This document shows, piece by piece, positions 51,366 through 62,860 of a DNA stretch of 64,000 nt. This DNA comes from Apricaphanius iberus (lineage: Eukaryota > Chordata > Actinopteri > Cyprinodontiformes > Aphaniidae): assembly GCA_028564705.1 (NCBI GenBank), contig JAPXFQ010000398.1:1612001-1676000 (forward strand), written 5' to 3'. The stretch's first letter is position 1. Each line of letters begins with the position of its first letter. The notes beneath the pieces were generated by a model. That model saw only the letters and a program-made list of their open reading frames with translations, had not been told where the DNA came from and ran no database searches. A program made the position numbers and the translations under genes.

Positions 51366-54300
51366 AAAACCAACTTCATCTGCAACAGCATAAACCCTGA
51401 GTTTTGAAATAACCCTGCAGCTGTTTGTTGATTTGCATACAAATGCTCACTTCAGAGAGGTGATGCTTGATTCTGTCTGAACAAAGGCAGTTTAGTCCCA
51501 CCAAGATCTCCTTCAAAGGTAGAAAATAAATTACTCTGAAATCAAGCAGTCAAAGTGAAAAGCAGCATCCTGTCAGGTTGGATGAGGACAATTAAGTCAA
51601 CAGGCTGACCTGCACACCAGATAAGTGTCAAAAGTTGAGGACGTAGTACTCTGTTGTCACCAAGCTCTCTCCCCTGCCTTGCGAAAATGCATGAAGAAGT
51701 TATTAGTATTGATTTGGTGTAGCCCCGTTCAACTCTTTAAAGCCACAGCTTGATGAGGCTTTAATTCACCAACACACCCTAGAAGCTGACGGTGTCGGGC
51801 CCAGAGCCAACGCTCCATCTTCAAAGACAAAAAAGGATTAGGTGACTTCAGATAAAAGCAGAGGTCCAATTATGCACACATCTCCTGCTTGGTACACCCC
51901 CTGATCCCCCACACACCTGAAAGCCTCAAAGGTTAATGGTAGGACATGAGCATCACACAGTACATCTTTGTTAGGAGCTTCTTTCAACTTTTTATTCCTG
52001 AAACCAGGCATTCACACAAACATATTAAGTTGTATGAGCTTAATAAGTCAGTGTACGTTTTTATTGCTAAGTACTTGAGATGCAGGTTAACTGGAGCTGC
52101 ATGGAGTGTAGATAGGTCCCCGATGAGGATGCTATCAACTGCCCGTTTTGCCCTGCAGGTGTGATTTGCATAGCATAAAGTGCTAATATAAAGTTATCCA
52201 TCTTTCCTGGTGGTTAACATTTCAGGGGCTAACAACAGTTAACTGCTTTGAGAAGTCTTAAGCATCTGCTAATAGGGATTATATGGAGTGTAACAGGGCC
52301 ATAAATTGCATCGAAGTGTGCAGTCAGGCATCATGAACAGAATAGAGAAGAACACCGATAGTCAATTTCGTTAGAAATGTTTTTGTCTTGTACGGTGTTT
52401 GTTTGGTGTGACAGTTTTATAGCTTTTTCAAGTCTCCTTTAAAAATGTATTGTGTTAATGCATGTGAACTGTTGTGGCACCTGAGATCTAAGCAAATAAA
52501 AGTCTAAATAAAAAAGGTTTCCTTAACTCAAGAGGTTTGCTTGCAAAGAGGCCAAGCTGCAAGAAAATTGCCCCAATATCCTTTAATCAAGCCTTTTTAA
52601 AAACTATAGAGATGTAAAGCAATAGTGCGCTCATAAAAATCCTGCAACAGCCGCAATAGTGATTTCATGTTACACATGCTGGTTTTTTCATCCATTAGAG
52701 GTGGTGGCTTAAAATAAAGTCTCTGAACAACACCCATGATCGTCCCTGATCATGTTATCCTTTTCAGTGCAGCTTAAGCGACTATAGTGTGATTATAGCA
52801 TAGAGATGAACTACACAAATCAGCTACCTACTGTGTAGAAACATTTGGAATCACTGCAATTTTTAAACTGGAGTCTTTATTCAGACTGAGAAGTTGCTAA
52901 TCTGTTTCACAAGGGGGCACTGTTGCCATTCACTTTAACGTCAGCCCACATGCATTATTTTTCCTTTTCTCTTTCTTTTAGATTGTATCACTAACAAAAT
53001 TAAATTATGTTATTCCTTACAAGCAGGAGGGAAGTACTAACAACAGCTTCCCCCTTTTCCTTGTTTAAAATTAGCTGAGTGCTGATGCAGGGGGCAGTCC
53101 CTCCATTGTGCTTGCAGCACTCTTGCTCCCTGTTAATTTCCTTGCTCAGTGGCGATGCAGTCATTATCTGAGGATGGGCATCTACAATGGATAATTATCC
53201 AGAAAAAAAAAAAAAGATTTCAAACTGTGTAGAAAATACTGCTTTTAGCGAAGGGGGGCCTGAATGCACAAAAAACATTGGCTTGCTGTTAGTCACTGCC
53301 ATTATGTCTGTCTGTCTGAGTCTTTCTAAATGCCCATAGTGAGCTGGAACAAGCCCTGACTAGATAATTTCAGAATCACTCCCTCTTCTCTCCTTCTTTC
53401 TAACATAATTCTATATTTATTGCTGTTTCAAATCTAATTTCTAAATGAGCTTGCTGGCTGGAGAGAGCAGATGATGGAGTGTGTAATTTGAGTTGACCAC
53501 TACAGTGAAACAGACACAGACGAACACAGGTGCATACGCACAAATGCAAGCGCAAACACAATTAGGCATGGTTTATTCGCTGTTGAGCTGGTTACTTTCT
53601 TTTGTCTCAGAGGTAGCTGTTATAGGTTATGTAGGTTCTTTTAAAATTCATCTCTTTAGATACAAGAAAGTGTAATAGGGCCAACATCAAAAATTCCCTG
53701 GAAGTCCATTTATCTGAACAGATGGGCTCAATTTCATGTTTTGAATTTTGAAAGCTGTGAAACCGTAATAAGCCCTTTATACTGTCAATCCTTTCAACAA
53801 GTTAGCAATAAATTACTTAGCATAATGTCATATGACTCTTATCTCTGCCTATATTGTCCAGATCAGTGCCGCTGTCTTTTGGGTTAGAGGGAACGCCATT
53901 ATATAGTTACAATAAAGGTAAAAAGTCAAAAGTTTAAACAGACTAAGGATCAGAGGCAGTTTGAGTCCACAGCGCTGGTACAACTTCCGTACATCTTATC
54001 ATCCTTATGCACTTGAATAACATAAACTTTCTTATGGTGCCATGAACGTCATATCTTCAAACACTATTGCACATATTGAACTGATGCAAGGCTATTTTGA
54101 GTGCTAGAGTCAAAATTTAACAGAGATAAATAATGATTTGGAACAACATCACAGACACACAAATACAAATACATAACAAATGCTGCTGTTTCCTTTGTGC
54201 ACTGGCAGCATTTGACCCTACTGGGTAAGTGAGGACAAAATTAGATCTAAAAAATACATTATAGCCCTACAGGATTATCCTCTATAAGGAGATAAAGTCA

Positions 54301-54889
54301 ATAAAATAACAGGAATTCTTTCTGGATCGGAAATCAGCTAAGTACTAGGCAACACTGCGATCTGATTTTCATTGAGGTACTGGTTTGTATCTAGCATAAT
54401 TGGCCTTAGTGTCTGCAGAACACAGGTGATTTTCAGATAAGTGGGTCTGCATGGGGCCTGGTTCAGGTTAATGCTCAGCCGCTAACGTCAGCAATAGCTC
54501 TCTTTTCTTTTCTTCCACTCATTAGACCCGGTTGCTGTGGGGGCGGGGATTGGTGTGATGTGGGGCAGAGCTGGGAAAGAAAGTTGAAACCTTTACTGTA
54601 AAGAAGCCCTGAAGTCTAAAAAACACAAATTCACCTTATAACGTATACAATTACTGAAAGAGAGTGAAACATCTTTCTTTTCTAAAGGTTTTGTGGCCAC
54701 ATTGGCCTTTATTTGAAAGTGAACAGCATATAGAAAGGGGAGAGAGAAGTGGGGGATAATATGCAGCAAAGGTCCACTGGGCAGGACTTTTTAATTTTCT
54801 ACTTTTTTCTTCTACCACTCTCCAGATATATTTTTTCTGCTGTTATTGTGATTGTTAACCCAGTTTTCTCTCAGTATTTTCTCCCCATA
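51366..54889. other. No gene seen
   Basis: Repeat-poor intergenic sequence. 51650-51920 and 53070-53190 have balanced composition and few repeats and might be conserved non-coding DNA, which sequence alone cannot show. Confidence 0.4.
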
Positions 54890-55345
54890 GAAGCTCCACA
54901 TGGTCTGGTACCCTGCTCAACTACAATGCCCCCTGCTGGATGGGAAACATCGGTCCAGATGATGGATCAAAGTCACCGAGCATCCTCCATCCTCTCTTCT
55001 CTGTCTTCTCAGACCCCCAGATGGTCGTGGCAGATGACCGCTTGTACTGAGCCAGGTTCTGCCGGAGATTTCTTCCCGTTAAAGGGGAGTTTTTCCTCTC
55101 CACTGCCGCTACATACTTGTTCAGTATGAGGGATTGCTGAGGAATTGCTGTGGTTGAAGTCTGCATGGTCTGGGCACCACCTCCCGTCGATGACTCATCA
55201 CAATCTACTGGGATTCCCTTACATAGAAGACATTTAACGGATTGGAATGTTTTGTAATTGTATTGAAATTACTTTTGTTGTAAAGTGCCTTGAGATGACA
55301 TTTGTTGTGAATTGGCGCTATATAAATAAAAGTGAACTGAATTGA
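54890..55345 (+). mobile_element. Retroposon 3' end, plus copy (pair with 47205-47540)
   Basis: It contains a short open piece (…CTEPGSAGDFFPLKGSFSSP near 55048) and a 3' tail AAAGTGCCTTGAGATGACAT, GGCGCTATATAAATAAAAGT followed by AATTGAA units. The tail layout is that of a non-LTR retrotransposon or derived retroposon in fish. Host family not named. Confidence 0.65.
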
Positions 55346-55449
55346 ACCAGGGACAACCGTGTAGAGAACTGAGTCCTCCGTACATGGGGTGCCCGGCCCG
55401 CACAAACCATTGTGCTACATGACACCAAGTAATAGAATTTTCTTCATCA

Positions 55450-55742
55450 GTGGTTGCACCTTGGCACAGTTGGTAGCACCATTACCTTGCAGCAAGAAGG
55501 TTGTGGGTTTGAATACCAATCTAAGGTTTTTCTGCATTGGGTTTACATGTTCTCCTGGGTACTTTGGCTTATTCCCAGTCACAAAATAGGTTACTTATGT
55601 GTGCATGCGTGGTTGTTTGTCTTCTATGTTGCCTTGTGATGGACTGATGACCTGTCCAGGATTTGATCCCTCCTGATAAGTGGAGATAGGCATCAGCCCC
55701 CCCCTACAACTCTGCAAAGGATAGAATGTCTGGATAGATGGA
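55450..55742 (+). mobile_element. tRNA-type SINE
   Basis: An A box TGGCACAGTTGG (55462-55473) and a B box within GGGTTTGAATACC (55505-55517) mark an internal pol III promoter. The body (TACATGTTCTCCTGGGTACT, then GTGATGGACTGATGACCTGT) and the GGATAGATGGA end match a widespread fish SINE layout. It is diverged. Confidence 0.65.
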
Positions 55743-55824
55743 TTTTATTTAGGAAGGAAGGGAATACCGCCCATTTGTTGATCAGTGGAGCAAAACATAG
55801 TACAATTTTGAAAGAAACAACTTG

Positions 55825-55975
55825 GACTGGGGAAAATTGGAGTAAATTAAAGCATATCCATGTGTTCATTTTTTTTATTTAAAAATCCAATTTTTAATCC
55901 CATTGAAAATCTAAAGCGAGACTGGATATTTGCTGTTCACACATGCTCCTCATCAATTTTGATAGATACATACCT
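55825..55975 (+). mobile_element. Tc1-like transposase scrap
   Basis: AATCCCATTGAAAATCTAAA and GCTGTTCACACATGCTCC correspond to the conserved N-P-I-E-N-L and following region of the Tc1 family seen at 5651. Only this short piece remains. Confidence 0.45.
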
Positions 55976-55980
55976 CAATA

Positions 55981-56022
55981 AATCCATCCATCCATCCATT
56001 TTTGAAACCGCTTATCCTTTCC
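55981..56022 (-). mobile_element. SINE/LINE tail fragment
   Basis: (ATCC)n followed by ATTTTTGAAACCGCTTATCC is the reverse complement of the common GGATAAGCGG...GGATGGATGG retroposon end. Confidence 0.55.
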
Positions 56023-58696
56023 TCAATAAATTTGCATCTATAAATACGGCAAAATAAGGTTCTGAAAATATTGAACTGCATATGTTAGGGGTGTGGCTGT
56101 ACTCCTCTTTGTATATGAATTTATCGATACGGACCCTTTGGTCTGTATGCATGGGTGTACCAAGTTTTCACATAGAAGCATAACTGCATTGAACTTTAGC
56201 CAGCAACAGATGCACCTCTGTAACCAAACAGTGCAGATCAGCCCTCTTCTTGCAGATGTTATGACATAAACTGTATATGGACGAAGCCTTTGTAATGTCT
56301 TTAAGTTTCTGAAGAGCTGAATTGAAGCCGACTGGGCGGTTCCCACTACTGGTACCTTAGCTGCGTCACTTATTTCATTACACCCGGAAAATGCAAAAAA
56401 TGAAAGCTAAGACTAGGGTTGTGAGGGTGGGGGCAGATTATACACACTTCAAGCCGTTGTAGCTGTGAGGAAACTGAGCTAACCAAAGCAAACAGAGGTT
56501 AGAAGACTCTTATAGTCAGAAAACCTCCGTTGAGCGACTCTATTACCCTTCTGCCTTCTAGGCAGATTCAATAATTTTGTAAAATAAAAGCATGATGCCT
56601 TGTAAGTCTATAACTTTCACTAAAACTGTGTGAATTTTAATTAAAACAAGTTTAATAACCAATATGTAAAACATAAATGTGATCATTTAAACCCATCTTA
56701 AGTGCAAAGCAGAAATGTAATTTTACTTACTGATAGAAATGCAGCAGAGACTTCTTGGATGGTCTGTGGAATCAATACCACAGAAAGCCATGTCTGTTCA
56801 ATAAGTGCACGAATAACATCCAAACACAAATAAACATTGCAGATACAATTAATGGTCAAGTTGCAAGAAACAAAATAGCCTAGACTGTTAGCGTTAGGCC
56901 AAGGCTGCGGCCTTGCCTGGAGCAGGCAGGGGAGAGCGAGCCATAAGCCAGCAGCGCTAGTGCTGACTGCTCATATGAGACCGGTCAATCAAAAGCGCAT
57001 ATCCCTAATTATTAAAAATTTCAAGCTTGAATTATATCTAAACCAATGAGTTCACCCCCTCATCGTTGTCAAGATGGTAAACCTGACCTATAAAACATAA
57101 AATCTTTTTTTGAACTATGTAAACATGTTAATTTCTGCTGTGAAGTTTACACTAGCTAGCAATTGAAATACTCACCAATATCTTTTAGAGCTTGTCCTGC
57201 ATGCTGGGACTCCCACTCCACCGAATGTATCTCCCACAGCATAGCTGCCACTTTCCACATGTCCAGATTTCAACACATTTAATGTTCCCTCCTTCGAAGG
57301 AGGAATCTTGCTAAACCCATGGGCATTTTTTATGGTTCATTTGTATACCACTATGTGTTTTCACAGAAACCAAAAAAATTATTTTGCCGCCTGTCAAAAA
57401 TATGTATTTTCTTGGCATCAGAATGTGTCTTTAAAATTCAGGGACATCATTCATTAAATCCAAGGCACATTTCAAACGGATCAGAAAATAACTTTTATCG
57501 CTCCATTGACTCATTCGGTTTTTTTGACAGTAGGGGACCCATGGACCAGGAGTTTCTTCTGTTTCAGAATCAGAATTAAAATGCAGTTTTCTATTGATCG
57601 AGCTGACAGGTCGTCACAATCTGTTGGAGTTTTTTTTTTTTTTTTTTTTTTAACAAAAAGATTCCAAAGGCCAAACTAATTTATGTATGAGTATATTTTT
57701 TAATATCCTAGTATGTTATTATAAACAGTGGTTAAGTGAGCTCTAACCTGCAACCTGCTCTTTAAATGTCATTGCACAATTTTTTTTATTTTTAAATCTT
57801 TTCTCCTTGATTGCACTGAAAATGAACCAAACGTTGAAATTAAACCGTGGTATGTACCGAACTGAGACTTTTGGTGTGTCATTACACCCCCTAGATAGTA
57901 TACGGATGCCACTTTTCAAATTTTAATTTTTAAAAGCTTTTTAAAATCATCTGTTTACAATCACATTTTTATTATGCTTCACTTTGTGTTAATATATCTT
58001 ATATCGCAAATAAAACTTATAAATATTTGTGATTCTAATTTAACAAATGTGGGGGAAGAAAATTCAAGCAATATGAGTAATTTTAGAAAGCACAGTAAAT
58101 ACTATTGCTGGGTATTTGAGGTTTCCCTCTGCTTCCTGCTTGAGTTTTTAGTAGTTTGGTCTTAAATACATTACTTTTAAAGTGCTAATAGATTTTGTCT
58201 GCCATACGGCTAAATATGTAGTCTATACTTGCTTTAAAAAATATAAAAAACAGAGCTCATACATCATGATTTTCTAGCTACTTTGAATGAAAGTCTTTAA
58301 AAGCACTGCCGTAGTGGTTTACAATTGCTGTAATATATACAGATATAAATAATCTTCTGTATGATATTTGGTTATATAAATCCCTCTTTTTCAGACTGAT
58401 ATAGTCCTGGATGATCTGTTTAAACAGAAAATAGCAAAGAAAATATGTGGTTGATCATGTTTTATGTGAAACAGCTGGCTGTGGTATTTACTTTTATGTA
58501 ATCAAAGGCTTTCTGTGAAAAAAAGAAATATGTTCCCCTCTGCTGAATAGTCAGTTCTCAATATTTTCACAAATTACAAATGATCTTTGCTTAAAAGCCA
58601 ACTCTGAGCATGAATACTGCTTTAACAGACATTTGTCTAAAGCCTGAATTGCAGGGTGAGTCATCAATATTTGAGGGGGTTTTTTTTAACAGGAAA
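56023..58696. other. No gene seen
   Basis: Intergenic. A GC-richer patch at 56885-56990 and a poly(T) tract at about 57630-57652 are visible. No coding support. Confidence 0.45.
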
Positions 58697-58830
58697 TTCA
58701 TCTATTCATCTATCCATCCATCCATGCATTATCTATACCATCTATCCTATGCAGTGTTGAGGGTGGTGTGTGTCGGGTGGGCTGGGATGGGGGGTGTACA
58801 CCCTGGACAGGCCAATCAGTGGAAGTTAAC
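58697..58830 (-). mobile_element. SINE/LINE 3' end, minus copy
   Basis: (ATCC)n near 58707-58726, then a diverged body and GGGGTGTACACCCTGGACAG-GCCAAT, the reverse complement of the retroposon end found in the plus-strand SINE. Confidence 0.6.
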
Positions 58831-59844
58831 TTGAAATTATAGTCAATAAACAAAATAATAACATTATGGCATTTTTTGACATTGCTGGGACATAGTGTTC
58901 TTTACTTCTTGTAGATATTAAAACCTAATAAGGCACATGTAATACATCACACTTTGGAAACATTAAAATGGTGCTGGAATATTGAGTCTTTATGGTGCTG
59001 TCTGCCCCTAAATGTACACTTGACATGAACATCAATACTTTTGTTATCAGGAAGCATTTGGAGGCCCCATTTCTTTGGAAACATTTCATCCGCTTTGCAT
59101 TTGTCCATTACTGTCTTATTATCTTCTCCATTATCTGCCAGCAGCAACAAGTGGATTGCTTGCTCTTTCTGTCCACTTGACCTACTCTATTAATTACCCC
59201 TCCTATCCCTCTTCAGCAGAAACTTTACCTTTCTCCTCTGTGTTCTGATTTGAAACTTCCCTTCCATCTCACAGAAGGATAATCTCATTTGTCCTTTAAA
59301 GCCAAAATGTTTTGAAGGACGTGTTATTCTCTATAATGCACCCAAAGGGGAAATTCACATGAGAGGCTCCTCGTTAAAGCAGCAATATGGCAGATTTTAA
59401 CAAGATGTCTTCCTTTGGCATCTGTAACATCTGAAGGGGATGTGATTTATTAATCTCACATAGTAAAATGTATTAAGAGTGATTTTATACTTGGTCACAC
59501 TGACATTTTTGGCTCATCAGAGATTAATAATGAAATATGTGAGTATAATGAGAAAAACAATAGATAGACGACACAGTTCTTTCACGTCATATTTAAATAA
59601 ACATGGTTTAAAATGACGGCTTAAGGCAAGGATGTCTCATTTTGTTTAGGCCTGTCACCTTACCTCCTACCTCCAAATGGCTGTTGTCACCTCCACAGCT
59701 CACATCTCTGGCAGAAAAGGAGTAGGAACTTGAGCAAAGGATGGTAATGGGGACAAGTTGAAAGTCTTCAGTTTTGCTGGTGTAAATCACGGGAAGGCCA
59801 GTATGCAGGTCAGTAAAAACAAGACCTTGCAAAAATACTGACTC
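58831..59844. other. No gene seen
   Basis: Intergenic. 59040-59180 and 59400-59540 are repeat-free and of even composition but carry no coding signal. Confidence 0.4.
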
Positions 59845-60085
59845 CTTGAAGTTTTACATATTTTGTCAAAAAAATAACCACAAACTTTATTGTATTTTAT
59901 TTTAATAAGACTGGACAAAGAAGCGCCCAAGAGGTGATCCCTGGAGGGGTCCACAGCTCAGGTGGGAGAATCCGGTCCACCATAAATTAGGCTTTATGGA
60001 AGAGTTGTAAGAAGAAAGTTATTGTTTAAATTAATCATAAGTTGTCCTGCAGTTTAAAACCTCATGGTTTGGGGCAAATCTTAGG
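59845..60085 (+). mobile_element. Shortened Tc1-like relic
   Basis: TTTTACATATTTTGTC, ACCACAAACTTTATTGTATT, then CACAGCTCAGGTGGGAGAAT and TTATGGAAGAGTTGTAAGAA align in order with the element at 5651-6701, with a large internal gap. Confidence 0.55.
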
Positions 60086-61276
60086 ATCCTGATCACTATA
60101 GAACTTTTGACCCGCAGACCGCTTCTCCACATGTACTTACTAGGTTTCGCTTAACCCAGTACGCTACGCGCTACGTAATGATACAAACAAACCCAGGGTT
60201 TTGAGACTTGAGCCATGGCAGACCCACCAAAGATCCAAAGAATACGTTATCAGAAGAAGCGAGGAAAAGGAACTGTTCCCAACCTTAAAGCTGCCAGAGC
60301 TTCACTGTTGGAGAAAACTTAATAACCTCTGATTCATACCGGGCGAACGGATGTGCCTGGTGTTAGCCGTAGAGCTGGATGCTGAGCTGAGCCAGCTTCT
60401 CAACCCCAAAGAGACACTATCAGAAAAAGCGAGGAAAATAAACTGGGCTGTCGGAGCAGCTGTTGGAGCTTTACCACTGCAGAAGGCTTGTTATGATGAT
60501 TCATGCCAGAAGATAATGGGGGGAAAGGAAATTTACAGTGTTATGTCAGCGGAGCAGCAAGATAGGAAAAGTAAGTTCCAAGGAAATGTCCTTCCCTTCA
60601 CTTCTGTAAAAGATCTTTTCTGTCCAACTGTTGCTCAGTTTAGGTAAAAATGGGATCAGCTTCTAAAACCAAGTGTTAGAACTTTTCAGTTTTGTGTGGT
60701 CAGCCGCTGTAGGTGAGACGTAGAGATACAGCAGGAATGTATGGATGCTGAACTAGCCTTGTTGATACTGGATTGGTAAGTAATAAATGCTTACTCCGGG
60801 GTTATTTGGGCATGATGATGTGATACAGTGCCAGGAAAACTGTTTGACGGTTTACCAACTGACACGCTGTTAGTCACGCTGTTAGTCTGATGTTTTGTTG
60901 TTTAAGTCACAAGCTGTAAAACGGTCAGTACACTTGTTTAGATGCGCTCCATAGAGATGGTTGTTTATGCATTTTGGTTCACTATATAGTTTAAGCATAT
61001 TGTGCCTCGATAGTTATCCCTTTGAGAAAGTGTATCCCCTGACACAGAGTATGCACTCACTCACTAAAGCGGTATCTGCTTTCCTCCACTGTTTGATGGT
61101 CAACGGAGACGCAGTCAGTTTGATGTTTTGTTGTTTTAGCTGGTGAGCTTGTAAAACCATCAGTACACTTGTTCATATGCATCCATATTGGTTTAACGAC
61201 AGTAACATTACGCCGCAAGCCATGAGAGGGCGACAGAGGGCAAATATCTGCAAAGTTACGGAGTTTGTCTTTAAGG
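60086..61276. repeat. Unclassified block with two internal duplications
   Basis: TATCAGAAGAAGCGAGGAAA (60251) recurs as TATCAGAAAAAGCGAGGAAA (60419), and a ~70-bp unit with TTTGTTGTTT and GTCAGTACACTTGTT recurs at about 60880-60955 and 61110-61185. A 98-codon open stretch (60351-60647) has no recognised domain. It is GC-richer than its neighbours, so a mobile element is suspected. Confidence 0.35.
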
Positions 61277-61495
61277 CAGGGGTGCCCAACCCTGGTCCTT
61301 GAGATCTACAAACTTGTAAGTTTTTGAATATATTCCTGATCCAAAGCACCTTGATCAAATGGCTCAATTCCCTCATCAGCAGTCTGTCAGCTTTGCAGAG
61401 GCCCATAATTAGGCATTTATTTCATTGCACTGTAATGAGGAGGGAGGCATGCATCGGAAAGTTGCGAGATTAGGTAGATCTCAAGAACCAGGGAC
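61277..61495. mobile_element. Short hAT-like non-autonomous element
   Basis: It starts CAGGGGTGCCCAACC, a common vertebrate hAT-type terminus. It has a 19-bp inverted repeat with one mismatch: CCTGGTCCTTGAGATCTAC (61291-61309) against GTAGATCTCAAGAACCAGG (61474-61492). The right outer tip is not recognised, so the boundary and target duplication are uncertain. Confidence 0.5.
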
Positions 61496-61509
61496 ATTAA
61501 CCATGGGCA

Positions 61510-61910
61510 TTTTTTTCCCATCCATTCCAAGCTTTGGTCCTCTATCAGAGGCCTGGGAACTTGAGGGTCCAGTGCAGTATATTTGCTGTTCCAACTTTTG
61601 CACTTTTCTGGACTGAAATGTCTGAGTTTCTTCCAGGGATCTCCATAAGCTATTCCTCCATTTTTGGGGTCACTGCCTGGAATGCTCCTATTACCACAGG
61701 TAATAGGAGCCTCGCTTTGTGACCATCTTACTACATTTGTAAAGCCCAAATGTAATCCCGATGTCATTGCTGTAGATCCTAGAGGTGTGGATCAGAGAGT
61801 CTATGTCCCATTCACTCTTAGCATGCAGCTTGATGTGATCCATGTAGAGGAGGTGGCTGATTGTAGCCCCATTCTTGAAGCGGTATCTATAGCCATGAAT
61901 CTCAAACTGT
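61510..61910 (-). mobile_element. Decayed LINE: RT palm and C-terminal end
   Basis: On the minus strand, about 61905-61730 encodes YRYRFKNGATISHLLYMDH then DIDSLIHTSRIYSNDIG and FGLYKCSKMVTKRG, an RT palm/thumb of a non-LTR element. The catalytic YxDD is YMDH (61846-61835), so the second Asp is lost. About 61700-61510 is the C-terminal end of the same protein type, probably the region carrying a restriction-like endonuclease in R2/Rex6-type LINEs (from memory). Sequence between the two parts is deleted. Confidence 0.6.
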
Positions 61911-62464
61911 GTAATCAGCTTTGTAAGTGCATAACAAAATTTGTGAATCTGTGCAAGGATCTGCAAATGTGTTTAGAATCTGTAATCAAATTTGAAAATG
62001 TGCAAGAAAATATAAACATCTGTATTCACTTTAGCAAGTGTATTGCAATGTGTAAATGCATACACAGGTCGGAAAATTTATACAAAATAATAACTTTTTA
62101 TTCATTTAAATCACTTCTTCAATACTAGCATAAACTCATTTTGAAAACCATATATTTTTAAATGTTCTGGTAGGATAAGTAGTTTTTTTATATTTTTTTT
62201 ATCAAGTGCTTTTATGCACAGTAATTAAAATGTTACACTTACATTGTCGGGCCTGAACTTCACATCAGAGCAGTCACATTCTAATCATAACCACCTATTT
62301 CAGCAATACAATGTGTAATGAAAGACAGAATGTTTAATAAAAATTAAGCAAGGTAGATAATAAATGTACTTATTATTCCATGTGGCATAAAATTACATTT
62401 TATAGTAGAAAGGCTGTCATGTCAATCTGATATGCTTGTCTTTTATGCTTTTGGTTTTGAATAG
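61911..62464. other. No gene seen; T/G-rich irregular repeat
   Basis: 61905-62060 is built of irregular TGTGCAA/TTTGTAA-like units, possibly a transposon end. A probable splice acceptor (TTTTGAATAG) closes the segment at 62464. Confidence 0.4.
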
Positions 62465-62860
62465 ACTGATCCTGCCACTCCATATCCAACTATCCAATTG
62501 ACGGATCGAGACTGGAAAATGGCCTTCACCAGGAGAGCTCCGAACATTCTGAAAGTGGACGGCGTAGAGTTGTGTCACACCTCAGCAATTGACGAGGGAA
62601 TCATCTCTGCTTTCTGTGCTTACTTCGTGTTCAATCTAGCATTTCCACGACACCTGAAGAACACACTGATGTTTCTCCAGAGGTACATCACCAAAATAGT
62701 TGTGGATGGTGATAAGCCTCTGCCAATAACTGTCACCAGGCAAGTAAACCTCCTCTATTGGCTCGACCATGCCTTCTCTATACCAGTGCTCCAAATGCTC
62801 AAGGAGAACGTTCACCTTGATGAAACTAATTCAGCACATAGGACTTATTCATGCCCATGA
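62465..62860 (+). CDS. Terminal exon of an unknown protein beside the transposase-like gene
   Basis: Open from the acceptor AG at 62463-62464 (TDPATPYPTIQLTDRDWKMA...). The likely real part runs to about 62765. It holds a helical domain with YFVFNLAFPRHLKNTLMFLQ and a VDGDKPLPITV stretch, reminiscent of an uncharacterised C-terminal domain found in fish proteins encoded next to repeats (from memory). The last 92 bp of the frame overlap the finger protein in another frame, and its peptide there is probably not real. Upstream exons were not identified. Function unknown. Confidence 0.4.
   Translation, partial: TDPATPYPTIQLTDRDWKMAFTRRAPNILKVDGVELCHTSAIDEGIISAFCAYFVFNLAFPRHLKNTLMFLQRYITKIVVDGDKPLPITVTRQVNLLYWLDHAFSIPVLQMLKENVHLDETNSAHRTYSCP

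Noticed and set aside
55462..55517. tRNA gene
   Set aside because: A and B boxes are present but the cloverleaf does not hold and the sequence continues as a SINE body.
60351..60647. Host gene exon of 98 codons
   Set aside because: No recognised domain or conserved splice context and it sits in a block with duplications; kept as part of an unclassified repeat.
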